A stretch of DNA of 64,000 bases from contig JAHQVJ010000249.1 of the NCBI GenBank assembly GCA_019634415.1, positions 26,293 through 90,292 of the forward strand, read 5' to 3'. Under the pieces are notes generated by a model that was not told the DNA's origin, did not search any database, and was given only the letters and a program-made list of their open reading frames with translations. The DNA comes from Myxococcales bacterium. Lineage in GTDB: Bacteria > Myxococcota_A > UBA796 > GCA-2862545. Positions within the stretch are counted from its first letter, which is position 1, and every line of letters begins with the position of its first letter. The translations under genes were made by a program, and so were the position numbers. Of the stretch, positions 18,304-30,946 are shown in pieces.

Positions 18304-18463
18304 TCGCGACAATCAACTCCGTTGATTGTCGCGATCGAGCGGAGCGCGCCTGTCCCGGGGTTGCAGTGGGACTGGAACGAGCGAGTGCAGGGAGTGCTGC
18401 AAGTCCAGGCGCGGAGCGGCAACCTGTAGCATCGCGACAATCAGCCCCGTTGATTGTCGCGAT
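18303..18463. repeat. hairpin-bounded intergenic repeat, copy 1 (161 bp)
   Basis: The element begins with a perfect 15-bp stem (18303-18317 with 18321-18335, 3-base loop) and ends with a near-identical hairpin at 18431-18463 (13 bp plus one wobble). Between them, CGCGCCTG at 18345-18352 pairs with CAGGCGCG at 18406-18413, and TTGCAG at 18361-18366 with CTGCAA at 18397-18402. The whole can fold as three arms. A second copy lies at 44408-44579. No ORF of note is inside. Confidence 0.9.
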
Positions 18464-18485
18464 GAGACCCTGACGGGAGACTCGG

Positions 18486-19385
18486 ATGCGCGCCTACGTA
18501 CGATTCGCCCTGCCGTCGGGCGCCCACGCAGACGCGTGCCCTGGCGATCTGGTGGGCCGACTGTGGACGGCAGCGATTCGTCTGGACGATCCCAGGGTGT
18601 CGGAGGCCCACGCCCTCGTCAGCCTACGCGGAGCCCAGCTGAAGCTGCTTCCCCTTCGCGGCGTTCTGGCGGTGGGCGGCCTGCAGGTGACCGAGGTGGT
18701 GCTCGCGCCAAGCACCCGCGTGGAGCTCGCCCAGGGACTCGTCCTCGAGGTGCTGGACGTGCAACTGCCCGAACGGACGCCAGCGCTGGCGGGACTGGGT
18801 CCGCAGCCCATCGTGCTCGCCAGCGGCGTTCACTCCCTCGTCGAGGGGCCCCACCTGATTCCCCGCTACCTGGCCGACGCCGCAGCATGGTGGTGGAGCA
18901 CCGGCGAGGGCTTCGCTCTGCAGGTCCCCGGCCAGTCTCCTCGAGCCGTCGCCCTCGACGACCAGGTCGAGGTGATGGGCCTCTCCCTGCGGGTAGTGGA
19001 GGTGCCTGCCGAGCTGTTGGGCGTGCCAGAGACGCACCAGCGGGGGCGGCTGCACCCACCCGTGCATCTCGTGGCGCGGTACGACTCGGTGCAGGTCCAT
19101 CGATCCGGCGAGCCCGTGGTGGTGATCGGCGGCATCCCCGCCCGGATCCTGTCGGAGCTGGTGGCCATGGGCGGGCTGGGGAGCTGGGAGGCCATCGCCA
19201 CGGAGGTGTGGTCCCAAGACACCCACGATCGCACGCTGCTGCGGCAGCGCTGGGACCGAAACCTGCAGACCCTCCGACGCAAGATCCGCGAGGCCCGGCT
19301 CCGACCCGATCTGGTGCGAGCAGACGGCCACGGCCACTTCGAGTTGGTGCTGGCGAGCGGCGATCGAGTCACGAACGAGACCTGA
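18486..19385 (+). CDS. FHA-like domain plus winged-helix DNA-binding protein
   Basis: The 299-residue protein has an N-terminal FHA-like half (DDPRVSEAHALVSLRGAQLKL is the core strand pair with the Ser-His motif for phosphothreonine binding) and a C-terminal winged-helix domain at about 215-295. The latter has DRTLLRQRWDRNLQTLRRKI as recognition-helix region and a GHFELVLASG wing, as in OmpR-type effector domains. It is likely a transcription regulator that reads phosphorylation from one of the many Ser/Thr kinases. GGGAGA at 18475-18480 precedes the ATG. It starts 22 bp after the repeat element. Confidence 0.75.
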   Translation: MRAYVRFALPSGAHADACPGDLVGRLWTAAIRLDDPRVSEAHALVSLRGAQLKLLPLRGVLAVGGLQVTEVVLAPSTRVELAQGLVLEVLDVQLPERTPALAGLGPQPIVLASGVHSLVEGPHLIPRYLADAAAWWWSTGEGFALQVPGQSPRAVALDDQVEVMGLSLRVVEVPAELLGVPETHQRGRLHPPVHLVARYDSVQVHRSGEPVVVIGGIPARILSELVAMGGLGSWEAIATEVWSQDTHDRTLLRQRWDRNLQTLRRKIREARLRPDLVRADGHGHFELVLASGDRVTNET

Positions 19386-19450
19386 CCAGACCCCACGGCG
19401 GACGGCGGTCTGACCCCGGACAGATGGCAACACTCCCCGGATGAGCCACG

Positions 19451-20314
19451 GTGAGCGCATCCACGGAGGTTCGTGTGACGTCACGACCGAGAATCTGGCC
19501 CTCCCTCGTCCTGGCTGTCGTCGCATCCGTAGGCGCATCGCTGGTCGCGGGAATCGTCGCCTACGCGGGCGCGTTCGCCATGGGGTGGCTCACCCTCGAA
19601 GACCTCGCCCAGCCAACGCCCCCCGTCCTGTTGATGACGACTGTGGCGTTGACGGGCATCGTCAGTCTGGGGCTGGTGCTGTGCGCGGCCTCGTTGTCTC
19701 CAGTGCCGATCGTCGAGCGCTTGGGACTGACCCGCGGCGTGTTCCGACCCACCACCATGATCCTCGCAGGGCTGTTCAGCATGGGACTGGCCCAGATGAC
19801 GGGCACCGCGGCCACCCTCCTCCTGGGGGAGGAAGCATTCGAGATCCTGGAGTTCATGTTCCCCCTCGATCAGGTGAGTGGCTGGACCACCGTGGGCCTG
19901 TTCGTGGCGATCTCCATCGGACCCGGGGTCTACGAGGAGATCTTGTTCCGGGGCTTTGTCCAGCGCCGACTGCTAGCGCGCACGCGACCCTGGATCGCCA
20001 TCACCGTGACCTCTGTGCTGTTCGGGGCGAGCCATCTGGTTCCGCAGCAGATGTTGATCATCGCCCCCACGTCCATCTGGTTGGGCGTGGTGGGGTGGCG
20101 CTCGAAGTCCGTGCTCGCGCCCATCGTGGCACATGTCATCCACAACGCAGGAACGTTCGTCCTCGCCAAGGGGCTGCCCGACCTGGAAGCCGACTGGTCC
20201 CACCTGGGCGTGGTTCTGGCAACCACCACCCTCGTGGGCGTCGCCATGTTCGCCTCCGAGCCCGAGCTCCGACCAAACCAAGCCAGAGGAGCACGCACGA
20301 GGACCGCGGTCTGA
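19451..20314 (+). CDS. CPBP family intramembrane metalloprotease
   Basis: The 287-residue protein has about eight membrane helices and the CPBP/Abi (CAAX-protease-like) motifs: EEILFRGF near residue 162 (Glu-Glu-x-x-x-Arg), FGASH with the zinc or catalytic His, and HVIHNAG. Bacterial members cleave substrates within the membrane or serve in bacteriocin self-immunity. The start is GTG at 19451 and no strong ribosome site precedes it. It stands 65 bp after the FHA regulator on the same strand. Confidence 0.88.
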   Translation: MSASTEVRVTSRPRIWPSLVLAVVASVGASLVAGIVAYAGAFAMGWLTLEDLAQPTPPVLLMTTVALTGIVSLGLVLCAASLSPVPIVERLGLTRGVFRPTTMILAGLFSMGLAQMTGTAATLLLGEEAFEILEFMFPLDQVSGWTTVGLFVAISIGPGVYEEILFRGFVQRRLLARTRPWIAITVTSVLFGASHLVPQQMLIIAPTSIWLGVVGWRSKSVLAPIVAHVIHNAGTFVLAKGLPDLEADWSHLGVVLATTTLVGVAMFASEPELRPNQARGARTRTAV

Positions 20315-20387
20315 CGACGCCCATCCTCTCCACCGCTCGGTTCTCGCCCGCATGGTTCGCCCTGGAGCCTGCCCTTGGGCCCTCACG

Positions 20388-21091
20388 TCAGCCGGACCCA
20401 GGGCCCACCTCTGCACCGATGCAGTCGATGTAGGCCCGCACCATGACGTTGGCGTGAAGGGCCGGAAGGATCAGCAACGGTAGGACCAGGACGCCGCCGA
20501 CGCCCCACCCCGCGACGATCAGGGCGGCAAGTCCGAGACGCCACAGGGGGTAGTGCAGGAAGTGCCGCACCGACAGCCGGAGCGCGCTGATGGGTCCGAC
20601 TCCGTGGAGGACGACGGCGACAGGAGCAAAGCCGAACATCGCGTCGCACACGATGCCGGGCACCACACCCAACAACAACCCCAGTCCCTGCATCATGCTG
20701 ATGGGCAGGAAGACGATGGAGAAGGCCAAGAGTCCTCGGCCAGAGTACCGAATCGTTCCGAGGAACGTCGGAGGCTCTCGATGCCGGATCCAGCGAGCCT
20801 GAACCCGGAGGAGCGCGTTCGAGATGGGAGCTGCCCCAAGCGACATCAACACGGAGGGAAGCATCGACAGCAGCAGAAGCTGCCCCGCGCCCCACAACAG
20901 CTCGTCCTCGGTCCACACCAGCAGCTGCAAGGACGCATGGCCCATCCAGGGAAGCAACAGCAGCGGGGAGAGCAGGGTGGAGGTCATGTACGCGAGCGAC
21001 ACGAGCGAGGCAAGCAGGTGGGGGCTCGGCTCGTGGAGCACGTCGGAGGCGGCCTCCCGGCACAGATCCCATGGCTGCGGCCCAGTCCAGC

Positions 21092-21095
<4 letters not shown>
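20388..21095 (-). CDS. polytopic membrane protein of unknown function
   Basis: The product is about 235 residues with five or six hydrophobic helices and no charged motif I recognise. The GTG start at 21095 overlaps the stop codon of the upstream double-kinase gene in a GTGA junction, which indicates coupled translation. An amphipathic N-terminal segment (PWDLCREAASDVL) and a basic loop (RVQARWIRHREPP) suggest the N-terminus is cytoplasmic. The coupling makes it a candidate partner or membrane anchor for the kinase. The family is unknown. Confidence 0.65.
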
Positions 21096-25102
<4,007 letters not shown>

Positions 25103-25224
25103 CCACCATGCATACCAAACACGACCCGTGGCCCGCAGAGAGCCAGCCCCACAGGGTCATTCCGTGACGACGTCTCTTCGGTCATCGCGGGATAGAGGGG
25201 GTACCCCGCCCACGGTCGTCACCG

Positions 25225-25857
25225 ATGTTCACCGAGTCCCACGCTACCCAGCTCTTCCCCACGGTGGTGTTCCAGCACCGCCTGGAGCACGCCGACAAGC
25301 TCAATCGCAAGTTCCTGCGCGCCATCACCAAGGAGCGCGAGGCCCACCCCACCTGGCGCGGCAAGACCTCCCCCTGGCAATGCACGCCGGATCTTCACGA
25401 GCGCACCGTGTTCGCTCCCCTGGTCCAGGCGGTGGAGCGAGCGGTGGCGGTGGCCAGCGAGGCGCTGCACCACCAGATCGACGGCCACGTGATCACGGGG
25501 ATGTGGGCCACGTGGCTGCGTGCGGGAGAGTTCCACCCACCGCACACCCACTCCAACAACTTCTGGTCGGGCGTGTACTGGGTGCGCAACGACGAGCCAG
25601 CCACAGCCAGCATCACCTTCACCAACCCCAACCCCGCCGCTGGCGCGATCCTGCCACGCCTGTCGCGCAACACCATGTCGAACAGCCAGACGTGGTCCTT
25701 CGAGGCACATCCCGGGGTGCTCCTGCTGTTTCCTTCTTGGCTATCGCACCACGTGAACCCGCTGGGCGAGGGAGATCGCGTGAGCGTGGCGTTCAACGTG
25801 ATGCTTCGCGGAGATCTGCAGACCCCCGACAGTCTGCAGTTTGCCCACATCGGGTAG
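25225..25857 (+). CDS. TIGR02466-type putative 2OG-Fe(II) oxygenase
   Basis: The 210-residue protein matches the small 2OG-Fe(II) oxygenase family (PF13759-like). It starts with the typical LFPTVVFQHRLEHAD segment, has HTHSNNFWSGVYWV bearing the metal-binding His, and WLSHHVNP with the distal His, followed by an Arg (DRVSVAFNV) for 2-oxoglutarate. Substrates of this family are mostly unknown. It is cytoplasmic, divergent from the double-kinase gene and precedes the WGR-HEAT gene by 63 bp. Confidence 0.85.
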   Translation: MFTESHATQLFPTVVFQHRLEHADKLNRKFLRAITKEREAHPTWRGKTSPWQCTPDLHERTVFAPLVQAVERAVAVASEALHHQIDGHVITGMWATWLRAGEFHPPHTHSNNFWSGVYWVRNDEPATASITFTNPNPAAGAILPRLSRNTMSNSQTWSFEAHPGVLLLFPSWLSHHVNPLGEGDRVSVAFNVMLRGDLQTPDSLQFAHIG

Positions 25858-25920
25858 GTCAGAAATTGGCCGGATCGTGCACTTGACCGTGGCCGGACCG
25901 AGGCGCTACTTCCGCGTTCC

Positions 25921-28900
25921 ATGAAGCTCGTCCGTCACGTTCGGCTGTCGCTGCAGCAGGGAACCTCCGACCGAATCTACGAGGTGGACCTCTGCGAGTT
26001 GGCCGGGGACCGATGCGTGGTGAACTTCCGCTACGGTCCGCGTGGCGGCACGCTGCGCGACGGCAGCAAGACGCCGCTTCCCGTGGCCCGAGACGAAGCG
26101 GACCGGCTGTTCGATCAGCTCGTGGACCAGAAGAAGCGGGAGGGCTTCCACGACATGGACAGCGGGGTGCCCCGCCCCGCCCCCACCGGGTCGCGCCCGG
26201 TGGCCCAGCCCGAGCCAGCGCCACCCGCAGATCCGCGGCACGCCCGAATCGTGGCGGCGCTGGAGGATCCGTCCAAGGGGTGGACGCACAACGTCGACGT
26301 GATCCTCTTCCGGGCCAGCGAGCTGCGGGTGCCGGGGATCACGGCACAGCTGGTCGCGATGGCGGCCGAGGCGAAGGGCCGACGCCTCTACAACGTGGTG
26401 CGGGCGCTGCTCCGCTGCGGAGATGCCTCGGCGGTGCCGGCCCTGTTGTCGCTGTGGGAGCAGCGCAGCCTCGAGGGCCACATCCGCAACCTCGCCGGGC
26501 ACGCCGTGCTCGAGCTGGCAGATGCCGACGAGGCCGACCGGTTCGTGCGGCGGCAGCGAGCGAAGATCCCCGAGGCGGTGGCGTCGGCGATGGCTTCGGG
26601 GGCCGTGGGCTCGGCGCTGCAGGAGCTGCAACAGCGGCCCAGCGCCCTGGAGCTGCTGTACCTGTGCGCCTCCACCGAGCAAGACCGCGCGCGCCTGGTG
26701 GAGCTGCTGCGCAGTGCAGACGCCCGACCGCCCTGGTGGATGGGCATGCGCCGGATCCTCAAGGCTGCAGAGGCGCGGTCGGACGGACAGGTGCTCGGCG
26801 CGGTGCTCCACCGGGTCGCCCAGTGCAAGCCCACCTTCCCGGGCTTCCGTGGAGCCTCCGCCTGGGTGCCGAACCTGGGCTCGGTGCAGCGGGGCGACTC
26901 CCGGGTGGGCTTCTCGGCCTCCACCCGCGCCTACATGCTGCGTCGTGGCTGGCGCTCCCTGCGGCGCCTGGGCGAGGTCGGCCTGGGCGACGACTACGTG
27001 CGCATGGCCACCGGGCTCCTGCTCGCCGTGACCGACGACGACGCACGGCAGCCGCGGCAGTTCGTGACCTACGACTGGTACACGCGCCGCGAGCGCACCA
27101 GCTGGTCCGCACCGCTGGGCCATCTGTGGGCCTTCAACCAGATCTTGTACCGCCACAGCCCCGACCACGTGGCCGTGAAGCAGACGCTCACGTTCCGGCT
27201 CGCGGGAGGCGTGGAGCCTGCGAACGCGGGCAGAGGTGGGCGGTACGAGGCGTTTCCGGAGCTGTGGAACGGTGCTCCGCTCTCGCTGATCGGCCTGCTC
27301 ACCCAGAGCCGCTGTGGCGAGGTTCACGCCTTCGGCGTGCGGGCGCTGCGCGACAACGCGGCCGCCTTCGGCTTGGTGAGCACCGCCGATCTGCTGGCCA
27401 TGGTGGGCGCCCCCTACGAGGGCACCGCCGATCTCGCCGCCGACATCGCCGTCACCCGGTACGACCCCGCACAGCCCGATCTGGAGCTGGTGGCCGCGCT
27501 GGCCTCCTGTCCCCATGCACGCGGGCGAGACCTCGCCCTCGGCTGGATCCGCGACAACCCTCACCTCTTCCTGGCGGACGTCGAGTTCGTGGTGGAGCTG
27601 GTGCTCAATCCCCAGGCCGCCACGCGACAGCTCGCCATGGAGGTGCTGTCGGCCACCGCCATGCGCCCCGACCACGCGCAGATCGTGGTGGAGGCGGTCA
27701 TCGACCGCGCGCGGCGCACCGGCGCCGACGACGAGGCAGCGCTCGCCGTGCTGCGCGACGCGTCGGCCGTGCTGCTCACCGCCTTCAGTCAGGAGCTGCG
27801 GGCGATTCCCTTGAGCCTGGTCACGCAGCTGGTACGGCATCGAGCCGAGGGCGTGGCGGAGCTGGGCGCCAAGATTCTGCTCAGCCATCACACGCGCCCG
27901 CCGGATCTGCCCGACGAGCTGCTCACCGCAGTGCTCACCAGCGAGTTCACGGTGGTGCGCCAGATCGGCGTTCGACTGTATGGGGAGCTCGACGACGACG
28001 TGCTCGTCCATCGGTTCCGCGTGCTCGTGGGCCTGATCACCTCCTCCCACCCCGACGTGCGCCAGTCCGTGCGCCCGGTGATCGGCCGGCTCGCGTCGAA
28101 CAACCCCTCCTTCGGCCGGATCATCGTGGAAGCGGTCGTCCCCGCCATCTGCGTGGCGGGACCCGAGGGCATGCACGCCGACGTGGTGGCCATGCTCCGC
28201 TCCGAGCTGGCGGGACCCGTCCAGCACCTCGCCGCCGAGCGCGTGCTGGCCATGCTCGAGAGCCCCGTGGGGCTCGTGCAGGAGTACGGCGGCCAGCTGC
28301 TGCAGCAGCACGTCGATCCGACCACCCTGAGCCTGTCGCAGATCGCGGGCCTGGCCTCGTCCGACATCCTGACCGTTCGGCAGGCCAGCTGGTCCATGAT
28401 GGAGGACCGCCTCGAGGAGCTGCACACCAACGCCGACGCCATGCTCGACGTGCTGGACGCGTCGTGGCCCGACAGCCGGCAGTTCGGGTTCCACCTCGTC
28501 GAGGAGCGCCTGGGTCCCGACGCGCTCTCTCCCGATCTCACCGTGGCCATCTGCGACAGCGTTCGCCCCGACGTGCAGTCCTTCGGACGACGCACCGTCA
28601 CCCGGGCCTTCGGCTCCGACTCCGGTTGGGCCTACCTGCTCAAGCTGTCGCAGCACCCCGCACCCGAGATGCAGCTGTTCGCCAGCGCCTGGCTCGACGT
28701 GCACGCATCGGGCGACGCTGCCCAGATCCGCAAGATCCAGCCCTACCTGGTCGGCGTCATGACGCGCCCGAACAGGGGCAGCATCGCCAAGGCTCGGGTG
28801 ATGGCGTTCCTCGCCCACGAGGCCAAGAACGACCGCGCCACGGCCGAGGTGGTGGCGGAGGTGGTGCGAGGCCTGTCGGCGAGCGAGGCGCAGACCTACC

Positions 28901-29019
28901 GCGCCCAGGCGCTGGAGATCTTGGTGGACATTCGCCGCCGCCATCCCGACATCGACACGCCACTGACCGTGGTGCCTCCTCGCACGTGGACCCGCCCGGA
29001 GGCCACCGATGCTGTTTGA
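25921..29019 (+). CDS. WGR domain protein with HEAT-repeat solenoid
   Basis: The 1032-residue protein begins with a WGR domain (about 1-75: the YEVDLCELAGDRCVVNFRYGPRGG core, with YGPRGG standing in for the WGR motif). A Pro-rich linker and about 900 residues of helical HEAT-like repeats follow, for example PALLSLWEQRSLEGHIRN and LGADLSP-type turns. WGR domains bind nucleic acids in PARPs and related proteins. It overlaps the SWIM protein gene by 11 bp, so the two are co-translated. The pair sits directly upstream of a retron. Binding of DNA or RNA ends is inferred from the family. Confidence 0.8.
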   Translation: MKLVRHVRLSLQQGTSDRIYEVDLCELAGDRCVVNFRYGPRGGTLRDGSKTPLPVARDEADRLFDQLVDQKKREGFHDMDSGVPRPAPTGSRPVAQPEPAPPADPRHARIVAALEDPSKGWTHNVDVILFRASELRVPGITAQLVAMAAEAKGRRLYNVVRALLRCGDASAVPALLSLWEQRSLEGHIRNLAGHAVLELADADEADRFVRRQRAKIPEAVASAMASGAVGSALQELQQRPSALELLYLCASTEQDRARLVELLRSADARPPWWMGMRRILKAAEARSDGQVLGAVLHRVAQCKPTFPGFRGASAWVPNLGSVQRGDSRVGFSASTRAYMLRRGWRSLRRLGEVGLGDDYVRMATGLLLAVTDDDARQPRQFVTYDWYTRRERTSWSAPLGHLWAFNQILYRHSPDHVAVKQTLTFRLAGGVEPANAGRGGRYEAFPELWNGAPLSLIGLLTQSRCGEVHAFGVRALRDNAAAFGLVSTADLLAMVGAPYEGTADLAADIAVTRYDPAQPDLELVAALASCPHARGRDLALGWIRDNPHLFLADVEFVVELVLNPQAATRQLAMEVLSATAMRPDHAQIVVEAVIDRARRTGADDEAALAVLRDASAVLLTAFSQELRAIPLSLVTQLVRHRAEGVAELGAKILLSHHTRPPDLPDELLTAVLTSEFTVVRQIGVRLYGELDDDVLVHRFRVLVGLITSSHPDVRQSVRPVIGRLASNNPSFGRIIVEAVVPAICVAGPEGMHADVVAMLRSELAGPVQHLAAERVLAMLESPVGLVQEYGGQLLQQHVDPTTLSLSQIAGLASSDILTVRQASWSMMEDRLEELHTNADAMLDVLDASWPDSRQFGFHLVEERLGPDALSPDLTVAICDSVRPDVQSFGRRTVTRAFGSDSGWAYLLKLSQHPAPEMQLFASAWLDVHASGDAAQIRKIQPYLVGVMTRPNRGSIAKARVMAFLAHEAKNDRATAEVVAEVVRGLSASEAQTYRAQALEILVDIRRRHPDIDTPLTVVPPRTWTRPEATDAV

Positions 29020-30649
29020 CTACCGCTACCTGGGCATCACAGCGGTGGACTCGGCCATCGGCTCCACCGGCATGTCGTTCGCGCCCGACACCACGCGCGA
29101 GCCCACCTACTTCACCGGCAAGATCCGGCGGAAGCTCGCCTTCCGAGAGTGCATCAGCGCGCTTCACCACGTGGTGGTCAGCGACATGCGCTTCAAGCCC
29201 AAGGATCGCGCCCAGTACTTCGAGTGGCTCGAAGAGCAGCAGATGGTGGATCTGGCAGAGGTGGCCGCGCTGCGCGAGGAGACCCAGAGCCAGCTGGAGC
29301 AGGCGCGCAGCGAGCTGGCGGAGCTGCGGTCTCGGCACCAGGATCGGCACGCCGAGTTCTTCAAGGCACAGAAGCGCTACTTCGACTTCCTCTACAAGAA
29401 GAACGCCGACTACTGGTTCGTGCTCGATCCGGTGATCACCGTGCACCCCGACGAGGTGTTCTTCGAGTGCTTCAGCCAGGACGAGTCGAGCTACGGCCGC
29501 GTCGGCTGCAGCTACGAGGTCTTCGAGGACCTGGGCGAGTTCGAGTGTGGCACGACCAACGTGGACTACAGCTCCACTCTGTACGACGAGTTCCAGAAGA
29601 TCCGCGACTACAAGGCCACCACCCTCACGGTGGATCCCAGCGGCTTCGAGGTGCAGACCTCCACCGACAAGGCCTACCGCGAGGTCAAGATCGACCTTCC
29701 GGACTCGTGGGTGCGGGGCTTCCTGCAGGTGAGCTCCGCGATGGGGCTGCCCTCCACGCGCTTCGATCTGCACCCCATGGACGTGCACAACATCTGCCTG
29801 TGGCTGCGTCGACACAAGGAGCGACAGTCCCCTCGCTCCCTGCGCTTCCACCTGGAGCCCGGCAAGCCCGTCCGGATCACCCTGGAGCCGTGGAACCACG
29901 TGCTCACGTGCGCGCGCTCGGTGTACCAAGGTGCCGAGGCCCAGGAGATCCGCGTGTGGGGGCGCCGTCGGTTGTTCCTTCTCGAGCGGCTCGTGTCCGT
30001 GGCTCGGCGCTTCCGTGTGGTGCTGATGGGCACCGGCATGCCCTCGTTCTGGATCGCCGACTGTGGCGACATCTCCTTCACCCTGGGTCTGTCGGGCTGG
30101 ACCGCCAACGACTGGTCCGCCTCGGGCAACTTCGATCTGCTGGCGCCGCGCGGCGACGTGGACACGGCCACCGCCCAGTCGGTGTTCGACGCGCTCAAGC
30201 AGGACTGGCGAGGCACGTCGGCCGATCTCGCCACCCGCCTGAACCTCGAGCCCTCCACGGTGAACGCAGCGCTCGGACAGTTCACCCAGGCGGGCCGCGT
30301 GATGTACGACCTCAACGCCGAGGTGTTCCGGGTGCGCGAGCTCGCTCGCGATCCGCTGGACCTGTCGAAGCTGCGCTGGGCCAACGAGCGAGAGGCGTCC
30401 GCCGCTGCCCTGGTGAACGGCGGCCAGGTCACGGACCGAGTGGCCAACGATTCCGGAACCGGCCAGGTCTCGCTGTCGGGCCGCGTGGGCAAGCAGACGT
30501 GCTCGCTGGTGCTCGACAGCGATCAGCGTCTGGTCCGCGGCCACTGCGACTGCAGCTACCACTTCCGCAACAAGCTCCGTCGGGGCCCATGCGAGCACCT
30601 GCTCGCACTGCGCATGTCCCACGAGCGCTCGGGGAGGGCCATCTCGTGA
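29009..30649 (+). CDS. SWIM zinc-finger domain protein
   Basis: The 546-residue protein has a coiled-coil near residues 75-120, a strand-rich centre, a helix-turn-helix-like segment (SADLATRLNLEPSTVNAALGQ) at about 410-430 and a C-terminal SWIM zinc finger GHCDCSYHF...GPCEHLLAL with the CxC...CxH ligands. SWIM fingers bind DNA or mediate protein contacts. The gene overlaps the WGR-HEAT gene. In other bacteria WGR/HEAT and SWIM genes often sit together, with proposed roles in nucleic-acid based conflict. It ends 37 bp before the first retron repeat. Confidence 0.82.
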   Translation: MLFDYRYLGITAVDSAIGSTGMSFAPDTTREPTYFTGKIRRKLAFRECISALHHVVVSDMRFKPKDRAQYFEWLEEQQMVDLAEVAALREETQSQLEQARSELAELRSRHQDRHAEFFKAQKRYFDFLYKKNADYWFVLDPVITVHPDEVFFECFSQDESSYGRVGCSYEVFEDLGEFECGTTNVDYSSTLYDEFQKIRDYKATTLTVDPSGFEVQTSTDKAYREVKIDLPDSWVRGFLQVSSAMGLPSTRFDLHPMDVHNICLWLRRHKERQSPRSLRFHLEPGKPVRITLEPWNHVLTCARSVYQGAEAQEIRVWGRRRLFLLERLVSVARRFRVVLMGTGMPSFWIADCGDISFTLGLSGWTANDWSASGNFDLLAPRGDVDTATAQSVFDALKQDWRGTSADLATRLNLEPSTVNAALGQFTQAGRVMYDLNAEVFRVRELARDPLDLSKLRWANEREASAAALVNGGQVTDRVANDSGTGQVSLSGRVGKQTCSLVLDSDQRLVRGHCDCSYHFRNKLRRGPCEHLLALRMSHERSGRAIS

Positions 30650-30686
30650 TGGTTGCGCCCCTTTCACTTCGTGCTACCAACCAGTT

Positions 30687-30923
30687 TCCCTCTGAGGTGG
30701 GCAGCGCACGCCTTGCAACCCGGGCGGTGTCATCGCCGTCCATGCGCACAGCTGTGCTCTGCCTCACTGGTCCGATCTCCACTATGCGCTATAGGGCCCC
30801 CTGCCGGCGGCAGCGATGGGCCTCGTGCTCGAGGTGCCGCCCGGTAGGGGGCCCAATAGCGCGTCGAGTTGATCGACCCAGTCTCCAGCGAGAGCGAAGA
30901 CCTCGCTGCCCATCTCAGGGGGA
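30687..30923 (+). ncRNA. retron msr-msd non-coding RNA
   Basis: A 20-bp inverted repeat brackets the region: a1 at 30687-30706 pairs with a2 at 30904-30923, with two G-U wobbles. The branching guanosine would be at the end of a1 (GGGCAGCG, near 30704-30706). The msr part has two small hairpins (GGCG/CGCC near 30722-30736 and the self-complementary GCACAGCTGTGC near 30746). The msd part holds a long hairpin at 30786-30862: GCGCTAT pairs with ATAGCGC, then GGGCCCCCT with AGGGGGCCC, and the tip CCTCG/CGAGG closes a TGCT loop. Reverse transcription would begin near 30903. The reverse transcriptase gene starts 23 bp later. Geometry, size and the RT type match retrons of Myxococcota. Confidence 0.85.
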
Positions 30924-30930
30924 TTCCCCC
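30918..30930 (+). promoter_or_regulatory. GGGGG-ATT-CCCCC hairpin between retron RNA and RT gene
   Basis: Five G residues, part of a2, can pair with five C residues across ATT and are followed by TTT. This hairpin is mutually exclusive with the a1/a2 stem and lies just before the RT start. It could reduce read-through into the RT gene or switch the RNA. This is a structural reading only. Confidence 0.35.
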
Positions 30931-30946
30931 TTTCCCCGGGGACGCC

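Noticed and set aside
25906..28944. 1012-residue leftward ORF opposite the WGR-HEAT gene
   Set aside because: Antisense shadow with His/Gln/Val-rich content and no recognisable domain.
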